Shown here: positions 1 through 6,018 of the stretch, piece after piece
How positions within the stretch are numbered: the first letter of the stretch is position 1
Layout: each line of letters begins with the position of its first letter
Notes under the pieces: model-generated
The model's input: the letters and a program-made list of their open reading frames with translations, nothing else
The model's database searches: none
What the model was told of the DNA's origin: nothing
Assembly: GCF_003996855.1 (NCBI RefSeq)
Contig: NZ_NRQY01000002.1
Span: forward strand, 238,445-255,632
Direction of reading: 5' to 3'
DNA length: 17,188 nt
Origin: Morganella morganii
GTDB lineage: Bacteria; Pseudomonadota; Gammaproteobacteria; Enterobacterales; Enterobacteriaceae
Made by a program: the position numbers and the translations under genes

Positions 1-899
1 GGTACTGAGCCTTTGTCGGCGTAGGTAAGTTGGATCACCTCACCGCCCAGGGCCTCCGGCTCTATTCGGCCACCATCGACATGTTCGCCGTGGTCATAAC
101 GGTCATAACCGCTGCGGCCGGCGTCAAGCATATGCCAGCTATGCTCGACCTGGCAGCTGAACTGCGTTGACAACATCCCGATCACCTCACCTGCAGGCGG
201 GTACCACGGGGAATCAAAATGCACCGTCAGAGTATTAATACTGTCACGAACGCAGCCGACGTTGTGGCCACAGGGCCATTCAACCCCGTACTGACGACCG
301 TACAGGTCGATCGTTCCCGGCACATCACGCAGCAGCGCGCCGCCAGCACCGTTCAGCTCCGTCGCCAGACGTGTGGGGATCAGCATCAGCATGTCGCAGG
401 GAACGGTATACTCGGGCATGTTCCCCAACCGCTCCCAGCAATTGCCGGCATCCACATTGTTGTCAACGCCAACAACGCCGAACCAGTCTTCATATTGACG
501 CCCAATGACATCCGCTATTCTCGCTTGGGAAAGTAGCGGAATATTCTCCCACTTCACTGACGCTATCCCGGACTGGCTGTAAAACCGCTCAATCTGACGG
601 ATATTCTCAGCTGTCAGCACCGCATCCGCTTTCAGCAGCCAGAACCACTGTTCAAAAGCCAGGTTCTGCGCCGACGAAACGCCGGGATGTGCAAGTAAAC
701 CTGGGTAAGGCACGTAAATACCCGGCTTTACCGTGGCGGGCTTCAGTATCCCGGCGCAGCCGGCCAGGAATAACCGGCAGCTCTGTTGAATGGCATGACG
801 GTAGTCAGGCACAACATGGCCATTTACCCATTGCTGCAGTTCATCTACAAAAACGGATTGACCCGTGATAACTAAACGGTTTTTGCACCAGTTCGACAT
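1..899 (-). CDS. DUF1281-family plasmid protein (partial, 3' end off the left edge)
   Basis: The minus-strand frame is open from an ATG at 899-897 to the left edge, about 299 codons with no stop; the C-terminus lies outside the window. The protein begins MSNWCKNRL and has a GVEWPCGHNVG-type segment and a late SPWYPPAGEVI segment. This layout is typical of the DUF1281 (Api92/ferredoxin-like) proteins found on enterobacterial conjugative plasmids. Their function is unknown and I infer none. An AGGAG Shine-Dalgarno (complement of 908-912) precedes the ATG and supports this start. It is the most distal gene of the minus-strand plasmid block. The family call rests on recalled similarity; the open frame and start are seen directly. 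Confidence 0.72.
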   Translation of the reverse strand, partial: MSNWCKNRLVITGQSVFVDELQQWVNGHVVPDYRHAIQQSCRLFLAGCAGILKPATVKPGIYVPYPGLLAHPGVSSAQNLAFEQWFWLLKADAVLTAENIRQIERFYSQSGIASVKWENIPLLSQARIADVIGRQYEDWFGVVGVDNNVDAGNCWERLGNMPEYTVPCDMLMLIPTRLATELNGAGGALLRDVPGTIDLYGRQYGVEWPCGHNVGCVRDSINTLTVHFDSPWYPPAGEVIGMLSTQFSCQVEHSWHMLDAGRSGYDRYDHGEHVDGGRIEPEALGGEVIQLTYADKGSV

Positions 900-958
900 G
901 GTCTTTCTCCTCTTCTGAAAAAAGAGGGGGCTTTCCCCTGCGGGGGAAAGTCTCCCCC
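900..958 (-). promoter_or_regulatory. Structured leader of the DUF1281 gene
   Basis: Reading toward the gene, there is a GC-rich hairpin (931-938 pairs with 943-950, extended by a C5/G5 pair at 954-958 and 926-930), then a U-rich run, then a second inverted repeat. In the second repeat 922-927 pairs perfectly with 909-914, and 909-912 belongs to the AGGAG Shine-Dalgarno. The first hairpin plus U-run resembles a terminator or attenuator, and the second would hide the ribosome site. The pairing is seen in sequence; regulation is inferred. The same design precedes three other genes of this block. Confidence 0.55.
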
Positions 959-985
959 GATGGGTTATGTGTTAAATCATGATGG

Positions 986-1207
986 TCAGGACGCTGATAC
1001 TGCCCTTAGTAGCCTTGCCCGCCGTAGTGAGCCCGTACGTCGGCTACCATCGGCGATACTCGCCAGAATGTAATGGATCAGACCGTCGACATTCTCAAGC
1101 TGAACGGCGACGCCACAGGTCTGCTGAAGCTTCAGCATGTAGGTCAGCTCGCTGGCAATCTCAGGGTCAACGGTTACCTGCAGCCCCTTGTTGTTGGTTT
1201 TAGTCAT
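986..1207 (-). CDS. Hypothetical 73-aa protein, coupled to the CbtA-like gene
   Basis: I do not recognise this protein. It starts at 1207 behind a GGGAG Shine-Dalgarno, and its ATG overlaps the last codons and stop of the upstream toxin-like gene (stop at 1202-1200), so translation is probably coupled. The first 50 residues (MTKTNNKGLQVTVDPEIASE and onward) look like an ordinary folded protein. The last 20 or so are arginine-rich and low in complexity, so a shifted or altered C-terminus is possible, but I cannot show one. Its position directly after a toxin-like gene makes an antitoxin role conceivable. It does not resemble CbeA/YeeU, so that remains speculation. Confidence 0.6.
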   Translation of the reverse strand: MTKTNNKGLQVTVDPEIASELTYMLKLQQTCGVAVQLENVDGLIHYILASIADGSRRTGSLRRARLLRAVSAS

Positions 1208-1478
1208 CGGTTATCTCCCGTTCTGTTTCCCCGATCACGCCCAGCTCTTCCACCTGGCGCAGATACGGTGATGATGAGGTAAAGGGATTGGCGTCCAGGC
1301 GTACCAGGTGGTATTTATCCATCAGGTTGTTGATCGCCTCAAACGGTCGCACACCCGCTTCCTGTAAAGCCATCACGCACTCCGCTTCACACAGATCGGT
1401 ATCGTTTAACGTCAGGCCAAAGTATTTGGCCAGTAACCTGCCGGCAATGGTCTGCCAGTAACGTTGTTCCATCGTCAT
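1200..1478 (-). CDS. CbtA/YeeV-family toxin-like protein
   Basis: The 92-aa product matches the core of the CbtA (YeeV) toxins. The segment WQTIAGRLLAKYFGLTLNDT aligns with the IWQTLLTRLLDQHYGLTLND block of E. coli CbtA, followed by an EAGVRPFEAINNLMDKYHLVR stretch that parallels the family's EAG...AVNFLVEKYALVR region. E. coli CbtA interferes with FtsZ and MreB; whether this homologue does is inference. An in-frame ATG lies upstream at 1493, overlapping the ardC stop as ATGA. However, the GAGGAG immediately after that stop is correctly spaced for the ATG at 1478, so I chose 1478. No CbeA/YeeU antitoxin gene is visible next to it, so the toxin looks orphaned or has another partner. Confidence 0.72.
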   Translation of the reverse strand: MTMEQRYWQTIAGRLLAKYFGLTLNDTDLCEAECVMALQEAGVRPFEAINNLMDKYHLVRLDANPFTSSSPYLRQVEELGVIGETEREITDD

Positions 1479-1489
1479 CACCTGACTCC

Positions 1490-2499
1490 TCATGCCGCAA
1501 CGGCAGGATCTGTTGTCACCGGTGTCGCCAGAGGCTTCAGCAAAAACTCTGACGCCTCACGGGCCTGTTTGGCAGCACGAAACAACGCGCGCTTATCCTC
1601 ACGCAATACCTTGAGCCAGTGCTCGAGGTAGCTGTCGTGCTGGACGTCGCCAAAGATGCCAAGCTGCGCGCACATAAATGCACTGCCAGCTCCGCCACCA
1701 GTTCCGCGAACACGTACACCGGATCTCCGAACGCCCGGGAGGAAGACGTGATCCCCTCCCGGTTGAGCCGTGTTGCATGACCGGTGCTGTGCACCAGTTC
1801 ATGCAATAACGTCGACCAGTAATCCGCCTCGGTTCGAAATTGCTGAACCTGCGGCAAGACAATCTGGTCGCGGATCGGGGAGTAAAATGCCCTGTTCTGG
1901 TACACCTGCTCGAGCCGAACGCCACTGGCATCAACGAGGGTGCTGACCTGAGCCTGCGTTTTCGCATCAACCAACGCCCCATCCTCTTCCGGCACCACTG
2001 CCGGCGTAACGCCGACAACGGTTTCCGGGAGGTTGTCGCATTGAGCCACGTTAAACAGGTACAGCGGCTTCAGCATGGGTATTCGCGTTTTCAGCGGGTT
2101 CCCCTCCTCGTCAAACAGCTGCCGACCGTCAGCATCCTCCACCTGCTTGCCCCAGGGTTTGAATACCACGGCCAGGGTGGCGGTTTCGCCGGCGCGCACA
2201 TGGCCACCGACGGCTTCCGCCTGCTTGTAGGTCAGCCAGCGATGGGAGTGAAACCCCCTTTCGTCCGCGGCCATCCACAACAGCAGCACATTCACACCGC
2301 TGTAGTGGTAACCGGTTGTGCCGTTCTGCGGCATGATGGTAGTCGACGCACTGCGGGCCTTGTCTGTCCGCCAGGGCTTGCGCCAGGGCAACGTTCCCGT
2401 CTCGATGGCGGCAATGATTTTGTCCGTGACCTGTTGGTACAGGTCAGGACGTTCGCGACGGGCTTTTGCCGGCCGACGTGATGATGATGATTTCTTCAT
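1490..2499 (-). pseudogene. ardC: ardC-type anti-restriction protein gene, one-base frameshift
   Basis: ArdC proteins bind single-stranded DNA and protect incoming plasmid DNA from restriction. They combine an N-terminal ssDNA-binding domain with a zinc-metalloprotease-like fold. Here residues 16-150 carry the N-terminal ArdC domain (DLYQQVTDKIIAAIETGTLPW, then WRKPW and GYHYSGVNVLLLW). HELVH at residues 233-237 is the HEXXH zinc motif, followed by FAELVAEL. Directly after AELVAEL the frame breaks: one C is missing near 1686-1687 on the plus strand. Restoring it gives AELVAELGSAFMCAQLGIFG and joins the frame ending at 1490, for about 336 aa in total. Without it the protein continues into an unrelated 50-residue tail ending at 1537. 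The start at 2499 has a GAGGAG Shine-Dalgarno. A sequencing error in a short C-run is the alternative explanation. Confidence 0.88.
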
Positions 2500-2561
2500 G
2501 GAATGCTCCTCGTAAAAAAAGGCGCATTCCTCCCCTGGCGGCGAAGAATACGCCCCAGGGG
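2500..2561 (-). promoter_or_regulatory. Structured leader of ardC
   Basis: In the direction of transcription, a hairpin formed by 2555-2561 with 2532-2538 is followed by a perfect 7-bp inverted repeat (2524-2530 with 2500-2506). The loop of that repeat contains an unbroken run of seven or more U and the GAGGAG ribosome site (complement of 2506-2511). The repeat ends one base from the ATG. The layout is the same as upstream of the genes starting at 899, 2924 and 3388. Structure is seen; control of translation or attenuation is inferred. Confidence 0.55.
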
Positions 2562-2573
2562 ACAGAAAAGTGG

Positions 2574-2924
2574 TTAGAACGCGGGGTAACGCAGCGCCCC
2601 TTTCGGGTTTACCGTGTCAACACGCTGTTTCAGCCGTTCGAACAAGGCCAGGTAGTCCTCCCGATCGGCGGGCTTTGCCCGCTTGCAATCGGTATGGCAG
2701 ACCGTGGCCAGCAAGCTGATGGCCCGCTCACCACCAAAGGCCTCTCCCGCATCGATAACGGCACATTCCACCGCATTCAGCTCAGTGGGTTCTTCGCGTT
2801 CAAGACCCAACCCCAGCCGCTGGCAAGCCTGGATACTCATGAGTTTACCTTCAACCAGGCATAGGAAATGAAACGCATCAAGCGCCGTTTTCACGTTAAG
2901 TACATTGGGTAACTGGGTATGCAT
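2574..2924 (-). CDS. Hypothetical plasmid protein (116 aa)
   Basis: I do not recognise this family. The frame is open from 3002, but the start at 2924 (MHTQLPNVLNVKTALDAFHF) is preferred. It has a perfect GGAGG Shine-Dalgarno eight bases upstream, and the extra upstream codons are the structured leader rather than protein. The product is soluble-looking, with mixed charge, no signal peptide and no membrane segment; cysteines lie near the SIQACQRLGLGLE, VECAV and ATVCHTDC segments. It sits between ardC and the 126-aa gene on the same strand and is probably co-transcribed with them. Small proteins of unknown role are common in the leading region of conjugative plasmids. Confidence 0.68.
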   Translation of the reverse strand: MHTQLPNVLNVKTALDAFHFLCLVEGKLMSIQACQRLGLGLEREEPTELNAVECAVIDAGEAFGGERAISLLATVCHTDCKRAKPADREDYLALFERLKQRVDTVNPKGALRYPAF

Positions 2925-2982
2925 CGATAAATCCTCCACAAAAAGCAAAGCGGGATTTATCCCCAAACGGGTGTAAATCCCC
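2925..2982 (-). promoter_or_regulatory. Leader with two mutually exclusive hairpins over the Shine-Dalgarno
   Basis: Segment 2952-2961 can pair with 2974-2981 upstream (perfect 8 bp) or with 2926-2934 downstream (perfect 9 bp), but not both. The downstream pairing covers part of the GGAGG ribosome site (complement of 2933-2937). The upstream hairpin is followed in the transcript by a CUUUGCUUUUUG run, so it resembles a weak terminator. This is the textbook geometry of an attenuator or riboswitch-like translational switch. The complementarities are exact in the sequence; function is inferred. Confidence 0.55.
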
Positions 2983-3007
2983 GTCAGGGTATGGAACTGC
3001 ATGCGAC

Positions 3008-3388
3008 TTAAGCGGCTGGTTTGCAGGCCAGCTGCTGTGCACCGTGATGGTAGCGATGACGCAGATGAACAAACTGTTTTGCCAGCTGTTCAGCTGCACG
3101 AACCGCTTCTATCTGGGTTGAAAAGATTTGCGTAAACGAGTCAAAGGAGTAGGAAAAATCCTTTTTGGAATAACCGGTACGCGATACAACGATGGCATTC
3201 CAGCCGCCGGAAGACAGCGGAAAGATGGTAGCCATACAACTGACGTTGCGGGTTTCGTTGGTAAACCACTCGGTATCAATGACATCTTCTGCACCCGGAT
3301 GGCCCGGGCATATTCGGTGCCAACACGCGCGCAGGCGGTCAATGAACGAGAGTTCAGGCTGAGAAGGCCACAGTGAAAGTACAGACAT
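3008..3388 (-). CDS. Hypothetical plasmid protein (126 aa)
   Basis: The family is not recognised. The start at 3388 is preceded by an AGGAG Shine-Dalgarno with good spacing. The sequence begins MSVLSLWPSQPELSFIDRLR and has a central EWFTNETRNVSCMATIFPLS...WNAIVVSRTG stretch suggesting alternating beta strands. A helical segment (IEAVRAAEQLAKQFVHLRHRYHHG) lies near the end. No signal peptide or membrane helix is evident. It is the first visible gene of the minus-strand block that continues to the unknown 116-aa gene and ardC. Overlapping longer frames on this strand (for example one starting at 3474) run through the leader hairpins and lack a ribosome site. Confidence 0.65.
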   Translation of the reverse strand: MSVLSLWPSQPELSFIDRLRACWHRICPGHPGAEDVIDTEWFTNETRNVSCMATIFPLSSGGWNAIVVSRTGYSKKDFSYSFDSFTQIFSTQIEAVRAAEQLAKQFVHLRHRYHHGAQQLACKPAA

Positions 3389-3469
3389 GGTGTTCTCCTG
3401 TAAAAAAGGGAAACACCGCTCCCAAGGGAAAGGTATTTCCCTTGGGATTTGATTGCGTCACGCGCAATC
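3389..3469 (-). promoter_or_regulatory. Structured leader of the 126-aa gene, tandem hairpins
   Basis: Three inverted repeats follow each other in the direction of transcription. First is 3463-3469 with 3451-3457 (7 bp, 5-nt loop). Second is a perfect 12-bp stem with a 4-nt loop (3436-3447 with 3420-3431). Third is a 6-bp repeat (3412-3417 with 3389-3394) whose loop holds a U6 run and the AGGAG ribosome site. This is the strongest member of the shared leader pattern in the block. The promoter should lie upstream of 3469, but I see no convincing -35/-10 pair. Confidence 0.55.
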
Positions 3470-3510
3470 GTCATAGGTAAAAAAGTTAAGCCTTGTTCAT
3501 CAAAAATACG

Positions 3511-3655
3511 ATGACATCTACTCTCAAAGGCGGGCAGATGTACTACACCGTAAACGGCGTGCTTCCTTTCAAGCTACGAAAGCGTTTTTTGCCACTACCC
3601 TAAGGCGCTCATCACAGACCCGTTGAGCATTGGTGGTTGTCCGAAGACAACGAGT
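3511..3655 (+). repeat. Structured direct repeat, copy 1
   Basis: About 140 bp aligns with 5511-5656 at roughly 80% identity with one single-base indel. Recognisable stems in this copy are 3514-3519 with 3536-3541, 3548-3550 with 3555-3557 (tetraloop), and 3636-3641 with 3646-3651 (6 bp, CGAA loop). Several differences from copy 2 fall on both sides of a stem and keep the pairing. No protein-coding frame is shared sensibly between the copies. It lies just downstream of the recombinase gene, which is on the opposite strand. Confidence 0.75.
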
Positions 3656-3710
3656 AAGCATGTTTATTTTCCGAACAAATAGCTGATCTGTCAAGAGGCT
3701 ATGCGCGCTG

Positions 3711-3807
3711 GCTTGGGAATAATATTATCTATTTCCCAAATAACATAACGCCTCAGTACCATTATAATTGTGAGGTCGCAGCCCTGTGAGAGCTGCGACC
3801 GTTATGT
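3711..3807. other. Nested inverted repeats downstream of the recombinase gene
   Basis: A hairpin with a one-base bulge (3713-3721 with 3730-3739) is followed by an outer perfect 8-bp pair (3743-3750 with 3800-3807). The outer pair encloses a perfect 9-bp stem (3774-3782 with 3792-3800, sharing the base at 3800) and a competing CCTCA/TGAGG pair (3751-3755 with 3771-3775). No U-tract follows on either strand, so a simple terminator is unlikely. Possible roles are a recombinase arm or attachment site, or a folded RNA. The remainder of 3656-3885 is AT-rich with no gene visible. Confidence 0.5.
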
Positions 3808-3885
3808 ACGAACCATCATATTCACGTATACTGCAGAAAACTTTTTAAATTAATAAAATCCTGTACATTTAATGCGATTAATTCG

Positions 3886-4785
3886 TTACTCCACATCACC
3901 TTTAAAATAGACTTGTTTAATATAACGGCCTCGCCCATCCCCATGCCCCAAATCCATCGACACCAATGCCTCCGCTTCTACGCGACTCATTCCATTTTTA
4001 ACATGATGAGTAACCGCATCGCGTGAATACGCGTATCGCAAACTATGGGGAGCATCTTTCCCTGTCATTCCAGCCTCACGAACAATATTTCTGTACCGTT
4101 CTATTGCTGTATGTAATGAAGGCTTATCAATCAATTTCCCATTGTGTTCATCACAATGTTTTATTGCCGCATCTAAAATAGATAAAACCTTCTCACGATT
4201 AAAAATGGTCGTATCGCGAGGACGACCTCCTTTCGTGCCAAAAACAACCCGAACACGCTCGCCTCCATTAATTAAAGCCTGCCGCCATGTTTTTAATGAC
4301 TTTGCTGACTGAACAGTTTCTTCCGTTCGCAAACCTAAATAGCGCGATAACTGAACCCCCAATGCTACCCCCGCATCTTTTTTGAAGGTGTGATTTATGA
4401 CAGCGGTTAACTTTTCATCCGAAATAGGTGCTTTTGTCCCATCACGGTTAGCACCTGAAATCCCTAAAGCCTGGTTGCTTAATTTCTCATGATTGGGATC
4501 TGCAAATTTATTCCGACCCGCAACTGACATGATTGAACGCACCGCTGCCATCTCATTTTGCAATGTACGGAGCGAGAGGTTTTCAGCCTGCCGGCTATGA
4601 ATGTACTTTTCGATATGTGTCGTCTTGATGTGTTTTACATCACGAATTTGAATATTTAACTTTGCCAGACGTTCAGAAAAACGGTCTGCAATTCTGGAAC
4701 GGTCAGCAACAGTTTTAAAACTCCCTCGTCCCTGACGAGCAAGCGTGACAAGTTGTTTTCCTAGCTGTTTACCGAATCTGGACAT
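3886..4785 (-). CDS. Tyrosine recombinase (phage-integrase family, Integrase_1-like)
   Basis: This is a site-specific DNA recombinase of 299 aa if started at 4785. That ATG has a GGAG Shine-Dalgarno eight bases upstream, whereas the frame extends open to 4914 without one. The N-terminal half (residues 1-115) is the core-binding region, like the Phage_integr_N domain. The catalytic set is complete: R153 (GLRTEE), K185 (GTKGGRPR), H247 and R250 (HSLRY), H281 (LGHG) and Y288 as nucleophile. The enzyme therefore looks active. Base composition is clearly more AT-rich than the flanking plasmid block and hsd genes, suggesting separate origin. It is flanked by the two structured repeats and preceded by about 700 bp of hairpin-rich non-coding DNA, which may contain its recombination or control sites. 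Confidence 0.9.
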   Translation of the reverse strand: MSRFGKQLGKQLVTLARQGRGSFKTVADRSRIADRFSERLAKLNIQIRDVKHIKTTHIEKYIHSRQAENLSLRTLQNEMAAVRSIMSVAGRNKFADPNHEKLSNQALGISGANRDGTKAPISDEKLTAVINHTFKKDAGVALGVQLSRYLGLRTEETVQSAKSLKTWRQALINGGERVRVVFGTKGGRPRDTTIFNREKVLSILDAAIKHCDEHNGKLIDKPSLHTAIERYRNIVREAGMTGKDAPHSLRYAYSRDAVTHHVKNGMSRVEAEALVSMDLGHGDGRGRYIKQVYFKGDVE

Positions 4786-5510
4786 TTCAATATCTCCAAT
4801 GGGATACACGTCCCTCTGCTTTAAAAGAAGCAGACGGATCTGTGCCCCAATAATTTCAACCCCGACGGCACGGTTGCTTTTGCGCTTCCTGCGTCTCGAC
4901 TGGTATCTGTGCATCGGGGCGGCGAAATGTTGAGTTCTTGCGAGGCACCCCAGATCTCTGATCCGTTTGCTGCTTATGCAGAGCTGACTTTCGTCAAGCT
5001 ACCTCCAACACTACTGTTCGTAGTGTCGCCATCGATACCGAGTCGATTTCCTCCTTTTAGATAGTGAAACGTTCAAAACGGATTTCCCGTCGGAATTACG
5101 TTGAAGTGAATGAGTGTTTAAAACCGTACTGACACGGACTACATGTTGGTCAGATGGTCGTAAAACGTTGAAAGCCACGTCGTGCGTGGTTTGAGACGTT
5201 ATGCGCTATGCGCGTCACTTGGTAGTGTCTTCGCCACTTCACAAGTGACGCGCGCTCTTCTGCTCCCAATGAGACTCACGTAAGCAGCCAAATGTACCCA
5301 TTGGCTTTATACGTTCGTTCAAAAGTTGCATCGTCAGCGACACGTCATTAAAGCCTTTAACAGCTTTAAAGAAGTAAGCGATACCAGTCAGTTGTGACTG
5401 ATTTATCCAGGCAAGGATTGCCCAATGTAGATGTGTGCCTGGCTAGTTAACACCAAGGCATTGAGAGACTTTTCAGCAGCCTTAACCGCTCCGAATACTA
5501 CGTTGGATGA
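4786..5510. other. Hairpin-rich non-coding region upstream of the recombinase
   Basis: No credible gene is present. Clear inverted repeats follow one another: 5008-5014 with 5020-5026 (7 bp, 5-nt loop); 5175-5179 with 5185-5189, extended by AAG/TTT pairs and an outer ACGT-type pair ending at 5200; 5210-5221 with 5242-5253 (perfect 12 bp); 5355-5360 with 5366-5371 (CTTTAA/TTAAAG); 5385-5390 with 5395-5400 (6 bp, GTTG loop); and 5407-5412 with 5437-5442 (6 bp) competing with GGCAA/TTGCC at 5410-5422. The short frame from 5431 to 5664 runs through the structured repeat and is probably not coding. Wobble pairs are G-U in the plus-strand sense, which favours a plus-strand RNA if it is transcribed. 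Confidence 0.5.
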
Positions 5511-5656
5511 GCGATATCTGCTCCCAAAGGCGGGCAGATGTACCACACCATATCTGGCGTGCTCCCTCTCAGGCTACGGAAGCTTTCTTTTGCCATCACC
5601 CGAAGGCGCGCATCACAGACCCACTGAGCATTGGTGGTCGTCCGGAGACGACAGTA
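5511..5656 (+). repeat. Structured direct repeat, copy 2
   Basis: This is homologous to 3511-3655, at an offset of 2,000 then 2,001 bases. Stems are 5514-5521 with 5534-5541 (8 bp including one U-G), 5548-5550 with 5555-5557, and 5637-5642 with 5647-5652 (6 bp, CGGA loop). Relative to copy 1, the second stem changes from CCG/CGG to CCA/TGG and the last from GTTGTC/GACAAC to GTCGTC/GACGAC. Both are two-sided, pair-preserving changes. This suggests selection on folded RNA or folded single-stranded DNA rather than on a protein. Confidence 0.75.
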
Positions 5657-5760
5657 CAACTTAGACAGATTAAATGATTTGACCGAATGTCGTCAATCAT
5701 AACAAGTTAATTATCAAAAACTCCTCATATTTTACGTTGATTTTTTTCAAAACGGCCGAC

Positions 5761-5792
5761 TAAAACAATAAAAGCGAGGAGTAATCCTCGCT
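5761..5792 (-). terminator. Rho-independent terminator for the truncated minus-strand gene
   Basis: A perfect 8-bp stem (5785-5792 with 5773-5780) with a GTAA-type tetraloop is followed, in the minus sense, by a TTTTATTGTTTT run. It lies 29 bases past the stop of the minus-strand fragment ending at 5821, exactly where that gene's terminator would be. The plus-strand side is followed by A residues, so it is not a plus-strand terminator. Confidence 0.7.
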
Positions 5793-5820
5793 ATAAAAAA
5801 CACATAGGAAACTAGCAATC

Positions 5821-5971
5821 CTATATTACAAATACATTCATCGCCCTAAAATCGACGAAAGCACCAATCTGTTTCAAATAATCCTCACCGACCAACTGAG
5901 GGTGATAGATCATGCTTTCATTAAAGGTAGAGTAGTGTTTGCGTATTCTGGCGAAGATGAACCCCCAGTGG
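5821..5971 (-). pseudogene. 3' fragment of an unknown gene cut by the IS (possible aspartic-protease-like)
   Basis: About 50 C-terminal codons remain, ending MIYHPQLVGEDYLKQIGAFV and a short VDFRAMNVFVI-like tail. The upstream part of the open frame (beyond 5971) is IS end sequence, not gene. The pattern G-x-D-Y-L...V-D-F...V-F-V-I resembles the C-terminal flap and strand of retropepsin-like aspartic proteases, but this is weak and unconfirmed. A terminator directly downstream argues that this was a real transcribed gene. No matching 5' part is found on the other side of the IS, so a deletion accompanied or followed the insertion. Confidence 0.45.
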
Positions 5972-5985
5972 CAGGATAGTTGTCG
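5972..5985 (+). repeat. Left inverted repeat of the IS3-family element
   Basis: The core GATAGTTGTCG at 5975-5985 matches the complement of 7379-7389. It marks the left edge of IS sequence and the break in the minus-strand gene fragment. Confidence 0.65.
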
Positions 5986-6018
5986 CCTTGATTTTTCATT
6001 GGGGGCTGGAGTTGTATA

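Noticed and set aside
1840..2481. Plus-strand 213-codon frame opposite ardC
   Set aside because: It is antisense to a recognisable ArdC coding region and shows no family features; a codon-bias shadow.
3109..3474. Minus-strand 121-codon frame overlapping the 126-aa gene
   Set aside because: It runs through the leader hairpins, has no ribosome site, and overlaps a better-supported gene in another frame.
3511..5656. Integron attC sites or a CRISPR array
   Set aside because: There are only two copies 2 kb apart, no regular spacers, and no RYYYAAC/GTTRRRY core pair at the ends of the repeats.
4990..5660. Group II intron or retron RNA
   Set aside because: No reverse transcriptase gene and no recognisable domain V hairpin are present.
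5431..5664. Plus-strand 77-codon open frame over repeat copy 2
   Set aside because: It has no ribosome site, is rich in residues expected from translating structured DNA, and the homologous copy 1 does not keep the frame (one-base indel).
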